Assembly: GCA_949529985.1 (NCBI GenBank)
Contig: CATIRS010000029.1
Coordinates: 1 to 64,000 of the forward strand
Origin: Owenweeksia sp. TMED14
GTDB lineage: Bacteria; Bacteroidota; Bacteroidia; Flavobacteriales; Schleiferiaceae
DNA length: 64,000 bases
Reading direction: 5' to 3'
The position numbers and the translations under genes were made by a program. The stretch's first letter is position 1. Every line of letters starts with the position of its first letter. Of this stretch, positions 25,637 through 34,755 are shown piece after piece. The notes beneath the pieces were generated by a model. The model was not told the origin of the DNA. It ran no database searches and saw only the letters and a list, made by a program, of their open reading frames with translations.

Positions 25637-27814
25637 ATGACTTGGACAGATCTTGCTTTGGTCCTAGCTCCAGGCCTATTTCCTGTATACGATACCCTTC
25701 CTCCTTCCACGCGATTAAATGAAATTGAAGTAAAAGCTGAAAGAAACCCAGTTGAGTCTATTATTTCAATTGAAAGCTCTAGTTTAAACTCTGTTGGCAA
25801 CGCTGGTGAATCCATCGAAGGGGTGATTAGAAGTTTGGCCGGAGTAGCTGGTAGCGATGAGCTATCAAGCCAATACAGTGTAAGGGGCGGGAATTTTGAC
25901 GAAAACCTTTTAGTGATTAACGGATTTGAAATATATCGTCCACAACTGGCTCGAAGTGGTCAGCAAGAAGGATTAAGTGCCGTTAATCCAGATATGGTTA
26001 GAAAGCTTGAGTTTTCTGCAGGAGGGTTTAACTCAAGTGAAGGAGATAAACTTTCTTCTGTTCTTAGGCTAACTTATGGCGTCCCCTCAAATGAGGAAGC
26101 GGCGCAGCGCAGTAGAATAGGATTATATTCAGGACGTCTTTTCATGAGCTATCGTGAATCTAAATTATCAAAATCCGAAAACAAAATCTACACAAATGGT
26201 GGAATTGCTATCAGATATAGGAGTAATTCCCCGTTCATTCTTGGGGGAGACACTCAAGGGGACTTAAATTCAATTTCATATGATATTCAGCTAATTCAAA
26301 ACATTCGCACAAAAAAATGGTATCATGAATTTTTATCCATAGCTCAATCCAGCGATTTTACTCTTCAGCCAAGGTCAAGAACTACAGAATTCGGAACGGT
26401 CACAGATGTTCTGAGATTAAACGTTTACATGAAAGGACGGGAAAGTTATGTTTACAGTAATGCTTTTGCTGGATGGAGAAGTACTTATCGAGTAAATAGC
26501 AAATTAAAATTACACATAGAATCATCAATTATTCAAGCACTCGAATCAGAAAATGTCGATGTTATTTCAGCATATCTATTGGGTGAGGTTAATAATAATT
26601 TGGGATCTGATGATTTTGGGGAGATTTCATATCAGAGAGGCTCTGGAGGTCACCAGCGGTTTGCAAGAAATCATTTATTCGCTCGGGAGTCTCATCTTTT
26701 TGCGGGAGGTACTTATGAGGAATTAAATAGTTCTATATCCTTTGGGGTTGGGTTACGTAATCAGTTTGGAATTGATCAATTATATGAATGGGTCAATATT
26801 GATTCTGCAGGCTATAGTATACCTCATAACTCAACAGAGGTTCTCTTGATTGAGAATGACACAATAATGGAATTTAAAGAATCATTAGAATTATTTCAAT
26901 TAACAAATACGTCTGGAGAATTAAAAAACTTTAAGACATACGGGTTCTACCGACATAAAATAATTAATGACCAACAGGACCCAAAATGGGCATTGGATTT
27001 TGGGGTGAGATTACTGCACGATAGCCGAAGTAATGAAATACGCATAAGCCCTAGATTTCACTTAAAGCACTGGACTTTAAGTGGATTTATATGGGACTTA
27101 AAGGCAGGTTCATACGCTCAAACAGCCAGCGTTAGAGAATTAAGGAACTGGCGCTACTCAACTTTAGAACTAAATAGTAAAATGCAGCATGCATGGCACG
27201 GTATTATAGGCGGTGAAAAAAAATTCACATCGAATGGTAGACCCTTTTTCTGGAGAACTGAATTATACTACAAGTTCTTGGACCGAGCATTTCCATTTGA
27301 ACAAGATGGAATGCGCATACGATATTTGGGCAATGGACCTGGGGTGGCAAGAGTAATTGGAATCGACAATCGAATCCATAGCCAGTGGCTACCGAAAACT
27401 GAGTCGTGGATTTCGTTGTCTCTATTTAGATCTCAAGAAAAATTTGATAATTCTTGGGTTCGCAGAGGGAGTGATTATCGTTATTCATTTTCTTTAAGAG
27501 TTGAAGATGCATTGAAAGGTTTTCCAGACAATAAAGTATATATGCAGGCGTCGATTACTGGAGGGTTTCCATTTGGATCACCTCTAGCTTTCTCAAAGCC
27601 TTTCAAAGCTCCACCTTACAGAAGAATGGATCTAGGGTTTCAACATAATTTAAATACCAAAGCCAGTATATCACTTGAAATTTTTAATCTTCTTGAAATT
27701 CGTAATACTGCTAGCTATTTTTGGATAATGGATATTTCTACTGCCAGAGAATATGCAGTTCCTAATTATTTAACAAATAGACTAATAAATTTTATTTTTC
27801 AATATCAGCTTTAA
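25637..27814 (+). CDS. TonB-dependent receptor without N-terminal CRD domain
   Basis: A 725-residue outer-membrane receptor. A plug domain spans about 35-150 (ESIEGVIRSLAGVAGSDELSSQYSVRGGNFDENLLVINGFEIYRP, MVRKLEFSAGGFNSSEGDKLSSVLRL). The rest is a beta-barrel with alternating aromatic strands ending in INFIFQYQL, a C-terminal aromatic-x signature. The N-terminus (MTWTDLALVLAPGLFPVYD) has no basic residue and is a poor Sec signal; an in-frame stop four codons upstream rules out a longer start. It follows the CRD protein by 2 nt. The ligand is unknown. Confidence 0.82.
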   Translation: MTWTDLALVLAPGLFPVYDTLPPSTRLNEIEVKAERNPVESIISIESSSLNSVGNAGESIEGVIRSLAGVAGSDELSSQYSVRGGNFDENLLVINGFEIYRPQLARSGQQEGLSAVNPDMVRKLEFSAGGFNSSEGDKLSSVLRLTYGVPSNEEAAQRSRIGLYSGRLFMSYRESKLSKSENKIYTNGGIAIRYRSNSPFILGGDTQGDLNSISYDIQLIQNIRTKKWYHEFLSIAQSSDFTLQPRSRTTEFGTVTDVLRLNVYMKGRESYVYSNAFAGWRSTYRVNSKLKLHIESSIIQALESENVDVISAYLLGEVNNNLGSDDFGEISYQRGSGGHQRFARNHLFARESHLFAGGTYEELNSSISFGVGLRNQFGIDQLYEWVNIDSAGYSIPHNSTEVLLIENDTIMEFKESLELFQLTNTSGELKNFKTYGFYRHKIINDQQDPKWALDFGVRLLHDSRSNEIRISPRFHLKHWTLSGFIWDLKAGSYAQTASVRELRNWRYSTLELNSKMQHAWHGIIGGEKKFTSNGRPFFWRTELYYKFLDRAFPFEQDGMRIRYLGNGPGVARVIGIDNRIHSQWLPKTESWISLSLFRSQEKFDNSWVRRGSDYRYSFSLRVEDALKGFPDNKVYMQASITGGFPFGSPLAFSKPFKAPPYRRMDLGFQHNLNTKASISLEIFNLLEIRNTASYFWIMDISTAREYAVPNYLTNRLINFIFQYQL

Positions 27815-28053
27815 TGAGAATAGTAGAACAGATACCTCACTCAACATTTCGTATTGTATTATACACTACTGAAACGCATTACATTATTGAGTTAGAGGCA
27901 GGACCTATGCGTCAAGCATATAAATACAATAAGGACAAATTCCCTGATATTCCTAGCGTCAAAAAAACCTTGACAAAAGAATGGTTTGAAGAACTAAGAG
28001 TTATTTTTAATGAAATGTATACCCATTGGGCAGCGGCGTCTAATAAAATTTAG
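27814..28053 (+). CDS. Small conserved protein of unknown function
   Basis: A 79-residue soluble protein (MRIVEQIPHSTFRIVLYTTETHYIIELEAGPMRQAYK, then a helical KEWFEELRVIFNEMYTHWAAA). It looks like a beta-hairpin followed by a helix and matches short hypothetical proteins I associate with Bacteroidota, but I know no function. Its ATG overlaps the TonB receptor stop by one base (TAATG), so it is translationally coupled. Confidence 0.75.
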   Translation: MRIVEQIPHSTFRIVLYTTETHYIIELEAGPMRQAYKYNKDKFPDIPSVKKTLTKEWFEELRVIFNEMYTHWAAASNKI

Positions 28054-28103
28054 ACCTTAAAAATATTTCTTGAAATTGGCATAATAATTGAATTATTAAT
28101 CTT

Positions 28104-28412
28104 ATGAAAATCAAACAATTATTTTTAGGATTTACAGTTGGGGTGCTATTAACATCTTGCGACAAATTTGATTTTTTTAAATCAACCCCTCAATGTGCAT
28201 CGATTGATGGATCTATTAAAAAGTTAGGAGTGACAACTTTTATGTACGGAACACATATTATTTCTGATACTGCTTTGATAAGTAGTGATTTTGATCTAGA
28301 TGAGTTTCTTTTTGAGCCAAGAGTAATTGTTGAAGGTTGCTTGATAAAAGGCTACCCCCTCAATGAAGGAGATCCCTATTATCTTGAAGTTACAGCAATA
28401 GCTATCCCTTAG
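28104..28412 (+). CDS. Small lipoprotein of unknown function
   Basis: A 102-residue protein with a lipoprotein signal (MKIKQLFLGFTVGVLLTSC, lipobox LLTSC, Cys19). The mature part is short, with two further cysteines (QCASIDG, VEGCLIKG) and a beta-rich pattern; no family is recognised. It is 51 nt downstream of the preceding small gene and convergent with rocD. Confidence 0.7.
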   Translation: MKIKQLFLGFTVGVLLTSCDKFDFFKSTPQCASIDGSIKKLGVTTFMYGTHIISDTALISSDFDLDEFLFEPRVIVEGCLIKGYPLNEGDPYYLEVTAIAIP

Positions 28413-28420
28413 CCGATCGA

Positions 28421-29647
28421 TTATTTGTTATCATATTCCCTAATTACTTCTTCAATAATATCCAAAGCCTCCAACATCTCATCACGTTTGATCACTAAGG
28501 GGGGGGCAAAGCGAATAATATTACCGTGAGTAGGTTTCGCAAGCAATCCTTTGTTTTTTAATGAAATACACATATCCCACGCGGTAGTGCTATCCTCGGT
28601 GTCATTTATAACGATCGCATTTAACAACCCCTTACCTCTGACAAGATTTATGATTTTGCAATCATCTAACCTCGAACGCAATTCATCTCGAAATAGGTTT
28701 CCTATAACTTCCGCATTTTCAGCCAAGCCCTCCTCTATTACAACTTCCAAAGCAGCCTTAACGACCATGCATGCCAGAGGATTTCCTCCAAAAGTTGAAC
28801 CATGTTCGCCAGGCTTTATACATAACATTACTTCGTCATCCGCTAAAACTGCAGAAACTGGATATACTCCTCCCGATATTGCTTTCCCTAAAATTAAAAT
28901 ATCAGGTCGAGCATCCTCAAAGTCAGTTGCCAGCATTTTACCAGTTCTTGCAATTCCTGTCTGGACTTCATCTGCGATAAACAAGACATTATATTTCGTA
29001 CAAAGGTCACGAACACCTGCTAGATAACCATCATCCGGAACAACAACTCCTGCTTCTCCTTGAATTGGTTCTACCATAAATGCAGCGACATTAGGGTCTT
29101 TTAATTCATGTTCCAACGCTTTTAAGTCATTATAAGCAATAAGATCATACCCCGGCATAAATGGACCAAAACCTTCATAAGAAGATGGATCATCTGAACT
29201 AGAAATCGCTGCCAGTGTCCTGCCCCAAAAGTTACCCTTGGCAAATACTATTCTTGCTTGATTGTGAGGAATTCCTTTTTTTAAATAACCCCATTTGCGA
29301 GCTAATTTATTAGCCGTCTCTCCTCCCTCTACACCTGTATTCATAGGCAAGACTTTATCGTATCCAAAAATTTTTGTTATAAACCTTTCATAATCACCTA
29401 GGATATTATTGTGGAACGCTCTAGATGTTAGGGTTAATACAGATGCTTGATCCACGAGCGATTTGATTATTTTCGGATGACAATGCCCCTGATTGACGGC
29501 TGAGTACGCCGATAAAAAATCGAAGTATTTAACCTCTTCAACATCCCAGACATAAATACCTTCACCCCTTTTTAAGACAACTGGCAATGGGTGGTAATTA
29601 TGGGCACCATATTGATTTTCGAGTTCTATAAAACCTTTAGAGTCCAT
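28421..29647 (-). CDS. rocD: Ornithine--oxo-acid transaminase
   Basis: A class III PLP aminotransferase of 408 aa that converts ornithine and 2-oxoglutarate to glutamate semialdehyde and glutamate. It shows [28 protein letters not shown] near the N-terminus, [20 protein letters not shown], the PLP-ring aspartate in [16 protein letters not shown], the PLP lysine in [18 protein letters not shown], and [10 protein letters not shown]. These are the ornithine-aminotransferase hallmarks. I start it at 29647, because the longer in-frame start at 29758 lies inside the divergent rlmD gene and a -7 box sits at 29669-29676. Confidence 0.94.
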   Translation of the reverse strand: MDSKGFIELENQYGAHNYHPLPVVLKRGEGIYVWDVEEVKYFDFLSAYSAVNQGHCHPKIIKSLVDQASVLTLTSRAFHNNILGDYERFITKIFGYDKVLPMNTGVEGGETANKLARKWGYLKKGIPHNQARIVFAKGNFWGRTLAAISSSDDPSSYEGFGPFMPGYDLIAYNDLKALEHELKDPNVAAFMVEPIQGEAGVVVPDDGYLAGVRDLCTKYNVLFIADEVQTGIARTGKMLATDFEDARPDILILGKAISGGVYPVSAVLADDEVMLCIKPGEHGSTFGGNPLACMVVKAALEVVIEEGLAENAEVIGNLFRDELRSRLDDCKIINLVRGKGLLNAIVINDTEDSTTAWDMCISLKNKGLLAKPTHGNIIRFAPPLVIKRDEMLEALDIIEEVIREYDNK

Positions 29648-29668
29648 GTCTTCTTCATTTGATTTTTT

Positions 29669-29676
29669 CAAAGATA
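29669..29676 (-). promoter_or_regulatory. -7 element (TATCTTTG) of rocD
   Basis: On the minus strand a perfect TAnnTTTG box lies about 21 nt before the rocD ATG. It is back-to-back with the rlmD promoter at 29694-29701. Confidence 0.55.
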
Positions 29677-29693
29677 AGCTCAATAAACACGAG

Positions 29694-29701
29694 TATCTTT
29701 G
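29694..29701 (+). promoter_or_regulatory. -7 element (TATCTTTG) of rlmD, probable leaderless start
   Basis: A perfect TAnnTTTG box ends 4 nt before the ATG at 29706, so the RNA should begin at or next to the start codon. Confidence 0.6.
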
Positions 29702-29705
29702 ACAA

Positions 29706-31121
29706 ATGATAATTAAGGGTGTTTCAATTGAACGGGCTGGAGGAAAGGGAGTTTGCATAGGTCATTCTTCCGATGGCAGAACCCTTCTTGTTAAAGGAGC
29801 TGCTCCTGGTGATATTGTAGATGTTAAAATTATCAGAAAGAAGAAAAAACACTTTGAATGTATTATCGAAAATATTGTATCGCCAAGCATTAACCGAGTA
29901 GACCCTCTTTGCGAGCATGCTGAACTTTGCGGTGGATGTAGCTGGCAGCACATCAAGTATGAAGCTCAAGCGGAATTTAAAGGTCAAGAAGTTAAAGATA
30001 ATCTTACCCGCATTGGAAATATGTCAGGTGGCGACTTTAAGGGAATAATTCATGCCCCAGAAGCATATCGATATCGTAATAAGCTTGAGTTTAGCTTTTC
30101 ATCAAATAGATGGCTTTCTCCAAAAGAAATAAGCTCAGGAGAAGAAATAACTTCCCGAGAGGCATTGGGATATCATGCCCCCGGTATGTGGGATAAAATC
30201 ATGGATATTAACACATGCCATCTTCAGCCTGAACCCTCGAACGCGATTAGACTTTTTATAAAGTCCTACGCTCAAAAAAACGGATTGTCCTTCTATCATC
30301 CAAGAAAAAGAGAAGGACTGCTAAGAACTATGATGCTCAGATCTACCTTAAAGGGCGATTGGATGGTCGTCATTCAGTTTTTTGAATCTCCCGAGGATAA
30401 AGGGATTGAATTACTTCGTGCTTTAGCTAATGAATTCTCAGAAATATCAAGTATCTATTTCGCCCATAACACGAAAGGAAACGATTCAATTTACGATTTA
30501 GATCTTCATTTGTTTTGTGGAAAATCTTCATTAACTGAATATATGCCTTCCGCATTAAACAAAGGAAAAGACCTATCATTTCAGATCGGACCAAAAAGTT
30601 TTTATCAAACGAATCCAGTTCAAGCAAATCGACTCTATTCTGAAGTTCTAAAACTTGCAGATATCCAAAAAGAAGATATAGTATATGACTTATATACTGG
30701 TACGGGAACGATTGCATTATTTATGGCACAAGTAGCAAATAAGGTGGTTGGCATAGAGAGTGTACCAGAAGCCATAAAAGCTGCAAAGCAAAATGCAATA
30801 AATAACAATATTTCAAACACAACCTTTTTAGTGGGAGATATGAGAAATGTTTTTGACGAAAATCTTTGGCTCGCACATGGGACTCCCGACATATTAGTGA
30901 CTGATCCGCCCCGAGACGGAATGCATCCGAAAGTTGTGAAACGTCTGAATGAACTTAGAATTCCTCGAATTGTTTACGTCTCTTGCAATTCAGCAACTCA
31001 AGCCAGGGATTTGGATACCCTTAATGAAGTATATAAAGTGGATACCATACAACCAATAGATATGTTTCCGCAGACGCATCACGTCGAAAACATTCTCGTT
31101 TTGAGCTTGCGTGATCGATAG
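29706..31121 (+). CDS. rlmD: 23S rRNA (uracil-C5)-methyltransferase, RlmD/RumA type
   Basis: A 471-residue SAM-dependent methyltransferase making m5U in 23S rRNA. An N-terminal TRAM domain covers about 1-60 ([23 protein letters not shown]). Cysteines at 69, 75 and 78 ([14 protein letters not shown]) plus the later INTCHLQP cysteine make the [4Fe-4S] site. The SAM region has [15 protein letters not shown] and [13 protein letters not shown], and the nucleophile is in [13 protein letters not shown]. RlmD and related RlmCD/TrmA proteins share this layout, so the exact uridine is inferred. It is divergent from rocD. Confidence 0.9.
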   Translation: MIIKGVSIERAGGKGVCIGHSSDGRTLLVKGAAPGDIVDVKIIRKKKKHFECIIENIVSPSINRVDPLCEHAELCGGCSWQHIKYEAQAEFKGQEVKDNLTRIGNMSGGDFKGIIHAPEAYRYRNKLEFSFSSNRWLSPKEISSGEEITSREALGYHAPGMWDKIMDINTCHLQPEPSNAIRLFIKSYAQKNGLSFYHPRKREGLLRTMMLRSTLKGDWMVVIQFFESPEDKGIELLRALANEFSEISSIYFAHNTKGNDSIYDLDLHLFCGKSSLTEYMPSALNKGKDLSFQIGPKSFYQTNPVQANRLYSEVLKLADIQKEDIVYDLYTGTGTIALFMAQVANKVVGIESVPEAIKAAKQNAINNNISNTTFLVGDMRNVFDENLWLAHGTPDILVTDPPRDGMHPKVVKRLNELRIPRIVYVSCNSATQARDLDTLNEVYKVDTIQPIDMFPQTHHVENILVLSLRDR

Positions 31122-31171
31122 TCAATGTTATTTATCTTAGAGGCAGACTTAATCGTTAGTACATTTCAAGT

Positions 31172-31672
31172 ATGGCAGATAGAACTTTAATCTTAGACCC
31201 TTCAACTCTTGATAGAGTAATTACCAGAATGGCTTGGCAAATTCTAGAGACTAATTCAAATGAAACTGACTTTCATCTCATTGGAGTTAGCAAGTCTGGA
31301 TTTATGCTCGCCAAGAAACTTTTGGGACAACTAAACCCAATATTCGAGGGCTCCATAACACTAACTGAAATATCTATAAATAAAAGGAATCCTTCCAAAG
31401 GCCCAACCTCTTGCGAACTTCTCCCAAAGGATTTTGAAGGGAAATCAATAGTCATTGTTGATGATGTTCTAAATTCAGGGGGCACGCTTATGTATGCAGT
31501 AAATTATTTTCTGCAATCTCCTGTCGAACGCATATCAACAGCGGTATTAATCGATAGAAATCACAAAAAATTCCCAATAAAAGCAGACATAAAAGGGTTG
31601 AGCCTTTCCACTAGCTTTCACGACAAGGTTGAAGTTGACTTTAAAGAGCCATCAGCAGTCTATTTAGTTTAG
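31172..31672 (+). CDS. Phosphoribosyltransferase, PyrR-like
   Basis: A 166-residue type I phosphoribosyltransferase. The PRPP-binding loop is SIVIVDDVLNSGGTLMYAV (about 90-108), with an upstream LIGVSKSGFMLAKKL and EISINKRNP region typical of PyrR. It could act as uracil phosphoribosyltransferase or as a pyr regulator; RNA-binding residues cannot be judged here. A -7-like TACATTTC at 31160-31167 ends 4 nt before the ATG. It runs convergent to the shikimate kinase gene with a 4-nt overlap. Confidence 0.83.
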   Translation: MADRTLILDPSTLDRVITRMAWQILETNSNETDFHLIGVSKSGFMLAKKLLGQLNPIFEGSITLTEISINKRNPSKGPTSCELLPKDFEGKSIVIVDDVLNSGGTLMYAVNYFLQSPVERISTAVLIDRNHKKFPIKADIKGLSLSTSFHDKVEVDFKEPSAVYLV

Positions 31673-32184
31673 TTTAAACCAACTATTTTACTGATCAGTT
31701 CATCTTGCCAACCAATATTTTCCACGTTACAGCTAATTTGCGCTTGTTCGTAATAAAATTGACGTTCAAAAAGATGTTTACCAATAAAATCTGGCAGGTT
31801 CTGCTCAGAAACTCCTTTGAATATAGGCCTTAAAAAAGCTTTCTCTTTGGTTATTCTTGATACTAAAGTTGGAATCTTAGCTCTCAAATAAATAGTTATT
31901 CCATGTAAATTCATCCATTCAATATTATTGTAATAACATGGGGTCCCACCACCTACCGATATCACACCTGAAAGTTTTGAGGTCAGGTGTAATTGCTCAT
32001 TTTCTATTTTTCTGAAGACTATTTCACCCTCAGAATCAAAAATTTCATTAATCGTTTTACCCACAGAGCTTGATATAATATCGTCGAGGTCATGATTTTC
32101 ACAATTCAGCACACGGCTCAAAACCTTTGATAGCGTTGATTTACCAGCCCCCATGTACCCAATAATATATAACGGTTTTTGCAT
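31669..32184 (-). CDS. aroK: Shikimate kinase
   Basis: A 171-residue P-loop kinase that phosphorylates shikimate on the way to chorismate. Walker A is GYMGAGKSTLSKVL (about 9-22), shikimate-binding Asp/Arg residues fall in HDLDDIISSS and EIVFRKIENEQL, and GGGTPCY matches the family GGG motif; the lid arginine lies in TKEKAFLRPIF. Chorismate synthase (aroC) is elsewhere in the window at 53.2 kb. Confidence 0.92.
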   Translation of the reverse strand: MQKPLYIIGYMGAGKSTLSKVLSRVLNCENHDLDDIISSSVGKTINEIFDSEGEIVFRKIENEQLHLTSKLSGVISVGGGTPCYYNNIEWMNLHGITIYLRAKIPTLVSRITKEKAFLRPIFKGVSEQNLPDFIGKHLFERQFYYEQAQISCNVENIGWQDELISKIVGLN

Positions 32185-32241
32185 CCTTGAATTTATTATT
32201 TAAATAGAGATTACAGCAACAATTAAATTAAAGTTTCTATC

Positions 32242-32249
32242 TATATTTG
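32242..32249 (+). promoter_or_regulatory. -7 element (TATATTTG) of the tRNA-Lys/tRNA-Leu pair
   Basis: A perfect TAnnTTTG box 22 nt before the tRNA-Lys 5' end. The TATATTTGCAG form also occurs before tRNA-Val. Confidence 0.6.
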
Positions 32250-32271
32250 CAGCCTCATTTAAATAAATGAA

Positions 32272-32344
32272 GACTCGATAGCTCAGCTGGTAGAGCAATA
32301 CACTTTTAATGTATGGGTCCCGGGTTCGAGCCCCGGTCGGGTCA
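32272..32344 (+). tRNA. tRNA-Lys (anticodon TTT)
   Basis: A 73-nt cloverleaf. The acceptor GACTCGA pairs with TCGGGTC, the D-arm contains AGCTCAGCTGGTAGAGC, the anticodon stem ATACA/TGTAT encloses CTTTTAA with TTT at 32305-32307, and the T-arm is CGGGTTCGAGCCCCG. CCA is not encoded. Confidence 0.97.
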
Positions 32345-32356
32345 CAAAATTTATTT

Positions 32357-32439
32357 GCCCTGGTGGTGAAATTGGTAGACACGCCACCTTGAGGGGGTGG
32401 TGACCTTTGGTTGTGCTGGTTCGAGTCCAGTTCAGGGCA
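32357..32439 (+). tRNA. tRNA-Leu (anticodon GAG)
   Basis: An 83-nt class II tRNA. The acceptor GCCCTGG pairs with TCAGGGC; the anticodon stem CCACC/GGTGG encloses TTGAGGG with GAG at 32391-32393; a long variable arm is followed by the T-arm CTGGTTCGAGTCCAG. It lies 12 nt after tRNA-Lys, in the same transcript. Confidence 0.96.
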
Positions 32440-32502
32440 CTCTTTTAATATTATTGGAACAACGTTTCCGAACATTTTTGTCTGAATAATGTTACAGAAA
32501 TA

Positions 32503-32985
32503 ATGAAAAATATTATTTTTTGGTCATTACTTTTTCTCTCTTCTGTTCAATGCCAGTCCCAAACAATCTCAAAAATGTCTGATTTTATCCCTGAAGTAGT
32601 CAAAGAAGAATCCCAATGGCTTGATGAATTAGGATCAGAAAAGTTTCGTATTCTTCGTGAAAAAGGAACTGAATATCCTCATACAGGGAAGTATAATAAA
32701 CACTTTAAAGAAGGCACATATAGTTGCTCGGGCTGTGGAGCTGAACTGTTCAAATCATCCTCAAAATTTGATGCCCATTGCGGTTGGCCTAGTTTTGACA
32801 AAGAAGTTAAAGAAGGGGCCATAACTGAAATCCGGGATATCAGTGGCGGCATGGTTCGCACAGAAATACTTTGTACGAAATGTGGCGGACACCTTGGACA
32901 TGTTTTTGAAGATGGGCCGACTGAAACAAATCTTAGATATTGTGTCAACAGTTTAAGCCTCAGCTTTGATTCCATTGATGAGTGA
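32503..32985 (+). CDS. msrB: Exported peptide-methionine (R)-S-oxide reductase MsrB
   Basis: A 160-residue MsrB that reduces methionine-R-sulfoxide in proteins. The zinc-binding CxxC pairs are SCSGCGAEL and LCTKCGGHLG, the active-site region is CGWPSFD, and the catalytic cysteine is in LRYCVNSLSLSF. An N-terminal hydrophobic segment (MKNIIFWSLLFLSSVQC) ends in a lipobox-like SVQC. It is therefore probably exported as a lipoprotein and repairs envelope proteins. Confidence 0.94.
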   Translation: MKNIIFWSLLFLSSVQCQSQTISKMSDFIPEVVKEESQWLDELGSEKFRILREKGTEYPHTGKYNKHFKEGTYSCSGCGAELFKSSSKFDAHCGWPSFDKEVKEGAITEIRDISGGMVRTEILCTKCGGHLGHVFEDGPTETNLRYCVNSLSLSFDSIDE

Positions 32986-33091
32986 AACGTCTTTTCAACA
33001 AAAATTTGAATTTTTTTTTACAATAAATAATATTTTCATTTATTCAATTTTACTCTTTTAGGAAATTCTTTTTTCTATTTCATTAATTCAC

Positions 33092-33121
33092 TTGTGAAAT
33101 GCCTAGCTGGAAGTATATTTG
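33092..33121 (+). promoter_or_regulatory. Promoter of tRNA-Val (TTG-N19-TATATTTG)
   Basis: TTG at 33092-33094 and TATATTTG at 33114-33121 have a 19-nt spacing, which fits Bacteroidota -33/-7 promoters. The tRNA begins 10 nt downstream. Confidence 0.65.
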
Positions 33122-33130
33122 CAGCTCTTT

Positions 33131-33205
33131 GGGAGATTAGCTCAGCTGGTTCAGAGCACCTCGTTTACACCGAGGGGGTCGGGGGTTCGAACCCCTCATC
33201 TCCCA
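33131..33205 (+). tRNA. tRNA-Val (anticodon TAC)
   Basis: A 75-nt cloverleaf. The acceptor GGGAGAT pairs with ATCTCCC; the anticodon stem CCTCG/CGAGG encloses TTTACAC with TAC at 33166-33168; the T-arm is GGGGGTTCGAACCCCT. It is followed directly by a strong terminator. Confidence 0.97.
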
Positions 33206-33207
33206 CA

Positions 33208-33239
33208 AAATAAACCCACTCATTTGAGTGGGTTTATTT
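33208..33239. terminator. Bidirectional terminator, tRNA-Val / esterase
   Basis: A perfect 15-bp stem (33208-33222 with 33225-33239) with a 2-nt loop, bordered by A-rich and T-rich ends. It lies between the tRNA and the end of the convergent esterase gene and overlaps the esterase stop codon. Confidence 0.85.
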
Positions 33240-34242
33240 ATTCAAGGATAATTCTTTTCTCAACCGACCCATCATCATAAATGTAGAATAAAAGAATGTT
33301 CTTTTTCTCAGGAGATTGTTTTCCTAAGACATCTACAACTTTAATTATGTTTTTCTCTTGATAATGCTCAGTTATTACTGCTGAAGTATTTACAGACACT
33401 CTATTGAAAAAGTCCCATATTTCTTGTTCAATTACCATGTCTCCATCATCTCCCCAATTATGCCCACTTTGATGAGTATAAAGCCACACTTCATTGTCTA
33501 AAAAAGTGGAGCTGTATTTATGACTAATTGTTATTTTATTACTATTGTTTAGGTTAGGGAATGTATCTATAACTAGATCTGTAAGAGCGTTTGCATTCAC
33601 CCAAAAGTCGACTAATGTGTCAACCGATAAATATGCCCCCCAAAATTGATCATTTGGATCACCACCATAAAGTGTAGTATTATCGTTATCTCCATGAGTT
33701 ATAAAGAAAGGGATAGATACGCCAGATGAAAAGAGATTATTAATTACTCCATTTGGAAAAACTGTTCCAGCCACTGGCGCAAATGCCTTAAAAATATTTG
33801 ATCCGTCAAAAGCTAATAGATAACACATTTCTCCTCCATTAGACATCCCTGTAAAGAAAGTATTTGACGAACTAAGTTGATATGTTATTTGCAAGTAGGA
33901 CGCTAGTGATTCTAAAAAATCAACATCATCAATATTAGAATTTGGTAGAAAATCATAACCAACGTTCCAAAAATTAGAACCTGAAGAATCTGATGTGCCT
34001 TGCGGGTAACAGACCGCAAAATCATTCTGATCTGCAATTGCATTCATACTAGAATAATTCAGAATATCTTGAGCTGAACCTGAATAGCCGTGAGCTACAA
34101 ATAATAATGGTGCATCTGCTGGCAGATTAATTGGCGCATAATATATATACTCTCTATTTATTCCATTATGGATAAAATTTAAACTCTGTTGCCCAAAACC
34201 AATTAAAGGCAGAAAAAGAAATGTGATTAGTATTTTTTTCAT
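33238..34242 (-). CDS. Secreted alpha/beta-hydrolase esterase (PHB-depolymerase/feruloyl esterase-like)
   Basis: A 334-residue secreted hydrolase. The Sec signal is MKKILITFLFLPLIGFGQ. The fold shows LLFVAHGYSGSAQDI, the nucleophile elbow TGMSNGGEMCYLLA (GxSxG), and the catalytic His in the THQSGHNWGDDG segment. These resemble polyhydroxybutyrate-depolymerase-like or feruloyl esterases of the LpqC group. The ~40-residue C-terminus (IIKVVDVLGKQSP, ending YDDGSVEKRIILE) resembles a T9SS type A sorting tail, so it is probably exported across the outer membrane. The substrate is unknown. Confidence 0.83.
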   Translation of the reverse strand: MKKILITFLFLPLIGFGQQSLNFIHNGINREYIYYAPINLPADAPLLFVAHGYSGSAQDILNYSSMNAIADQNDFAVCYPQGTSDSSGSNFWNVGYDFLPNSNIDDVDFLESLASYLQITYQLSSSNTFFTGMSNGGEMCYLLAFDGSNIFKAFAPVAGTVFPNGVINNLFSSGVSIPFFITHGDNDNTTLYGGDPNDQFWGAYLSVDTLVDFWVNANALTDLVIDTFPNLNNSNKITISHKYSSTFLDNEVWLYTHQSGHNWGDDGDMVIEQEIWDFFNRVSVNTSAVITEHYQEKNIIKVVDVLGKQSPEKKNILLFYIYDDGSVEKRIILE

Positions 34243-34330
34243 ATTTTAAGTTATAGTATATAAACTTGGATAGAATCTAATGCAAAAATATAATTAACAA
34301 ATCCAATTATGACTTTGTGTTTTAATTTCA

Positions 34331-34651
34331 ATGCACATTCATGGCTTCTTCTTAATAGGTTTTTTTACAGCAGCAGGAGTTTTTATGTCGAGTTTCTCAT
34401 CACCAAAGCTTAATTACATGGGCCCCGTTGTTGGGCTTATTTTTGGAAGTTACTTTCTTAATGCGATATCAATGACTACTGAAAAAATTAATTGGTTAGG
34501 ATACTTTTCGCCGTATTATTATTTAGACCTAACCTCAACAAACGGGCTGCTAGAGACCAATATTTTCGGCTGTTTAGTGATTACTGTAGTTTCTGGCATC
34601 CTGTTATGGATTAGTTACAAAAGATATCTTATTAAGGATATTGTAAACTAA
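34331..34651 (+). pseudogene. C-terminal fragment of an ABC-2-type permease (probable remnant)
   Basis: A 106-residue ORF with three hydrophobic helices (about 5-20, 32-48, 75-95). Its second half (FGSYFLNAISMTTEKINWLGYFSPYYYLD, then WISYKRYLIKDIVN) resembles the end of ABC-2 membrane proteins such as NatB/NosY-type permeases. An in-frame stop lies seven codons upstream, and neither the N-terminal half nor an ATPase gene is nearby. It may instead be a stand-alone small membrane protein. Confidence 0.5.
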
Positions 34652-34755
34652 AAACAACTAGATATTAACGCTTTAATTGATCCTCCTCTGGACATAAAAC
34701 GTTCTTGAGTTCTTGCGGGATGAAACATGTAAAGTTCCAAATCAAGGAACATTTA

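Noticed and set aside
28551..29027. Plus-strand ORF of 158 aa within rocD
   Set aside because: It is antisense to the conserved aminotransferase and has no recognisable family.
29648..29758. N-terminal extension of rocD
   Set aside because: It overlaps the divergent rlmD gene and its promoter, and lacks family similarity.
32200..32475. Minus-strand ORF of 91 aa across the tRNA-Lys and tRNA-Leu genes
   Set aside because: It is antisense to two tRNAs; peptides such as GARTRDPYIKSVLLYQLSYR are a known annotation artefact.
32460..32475. Imperfect palindrome upstream of msrB
   Set aside because: The arms are short and mismatched and do not overlap a clear promoter.
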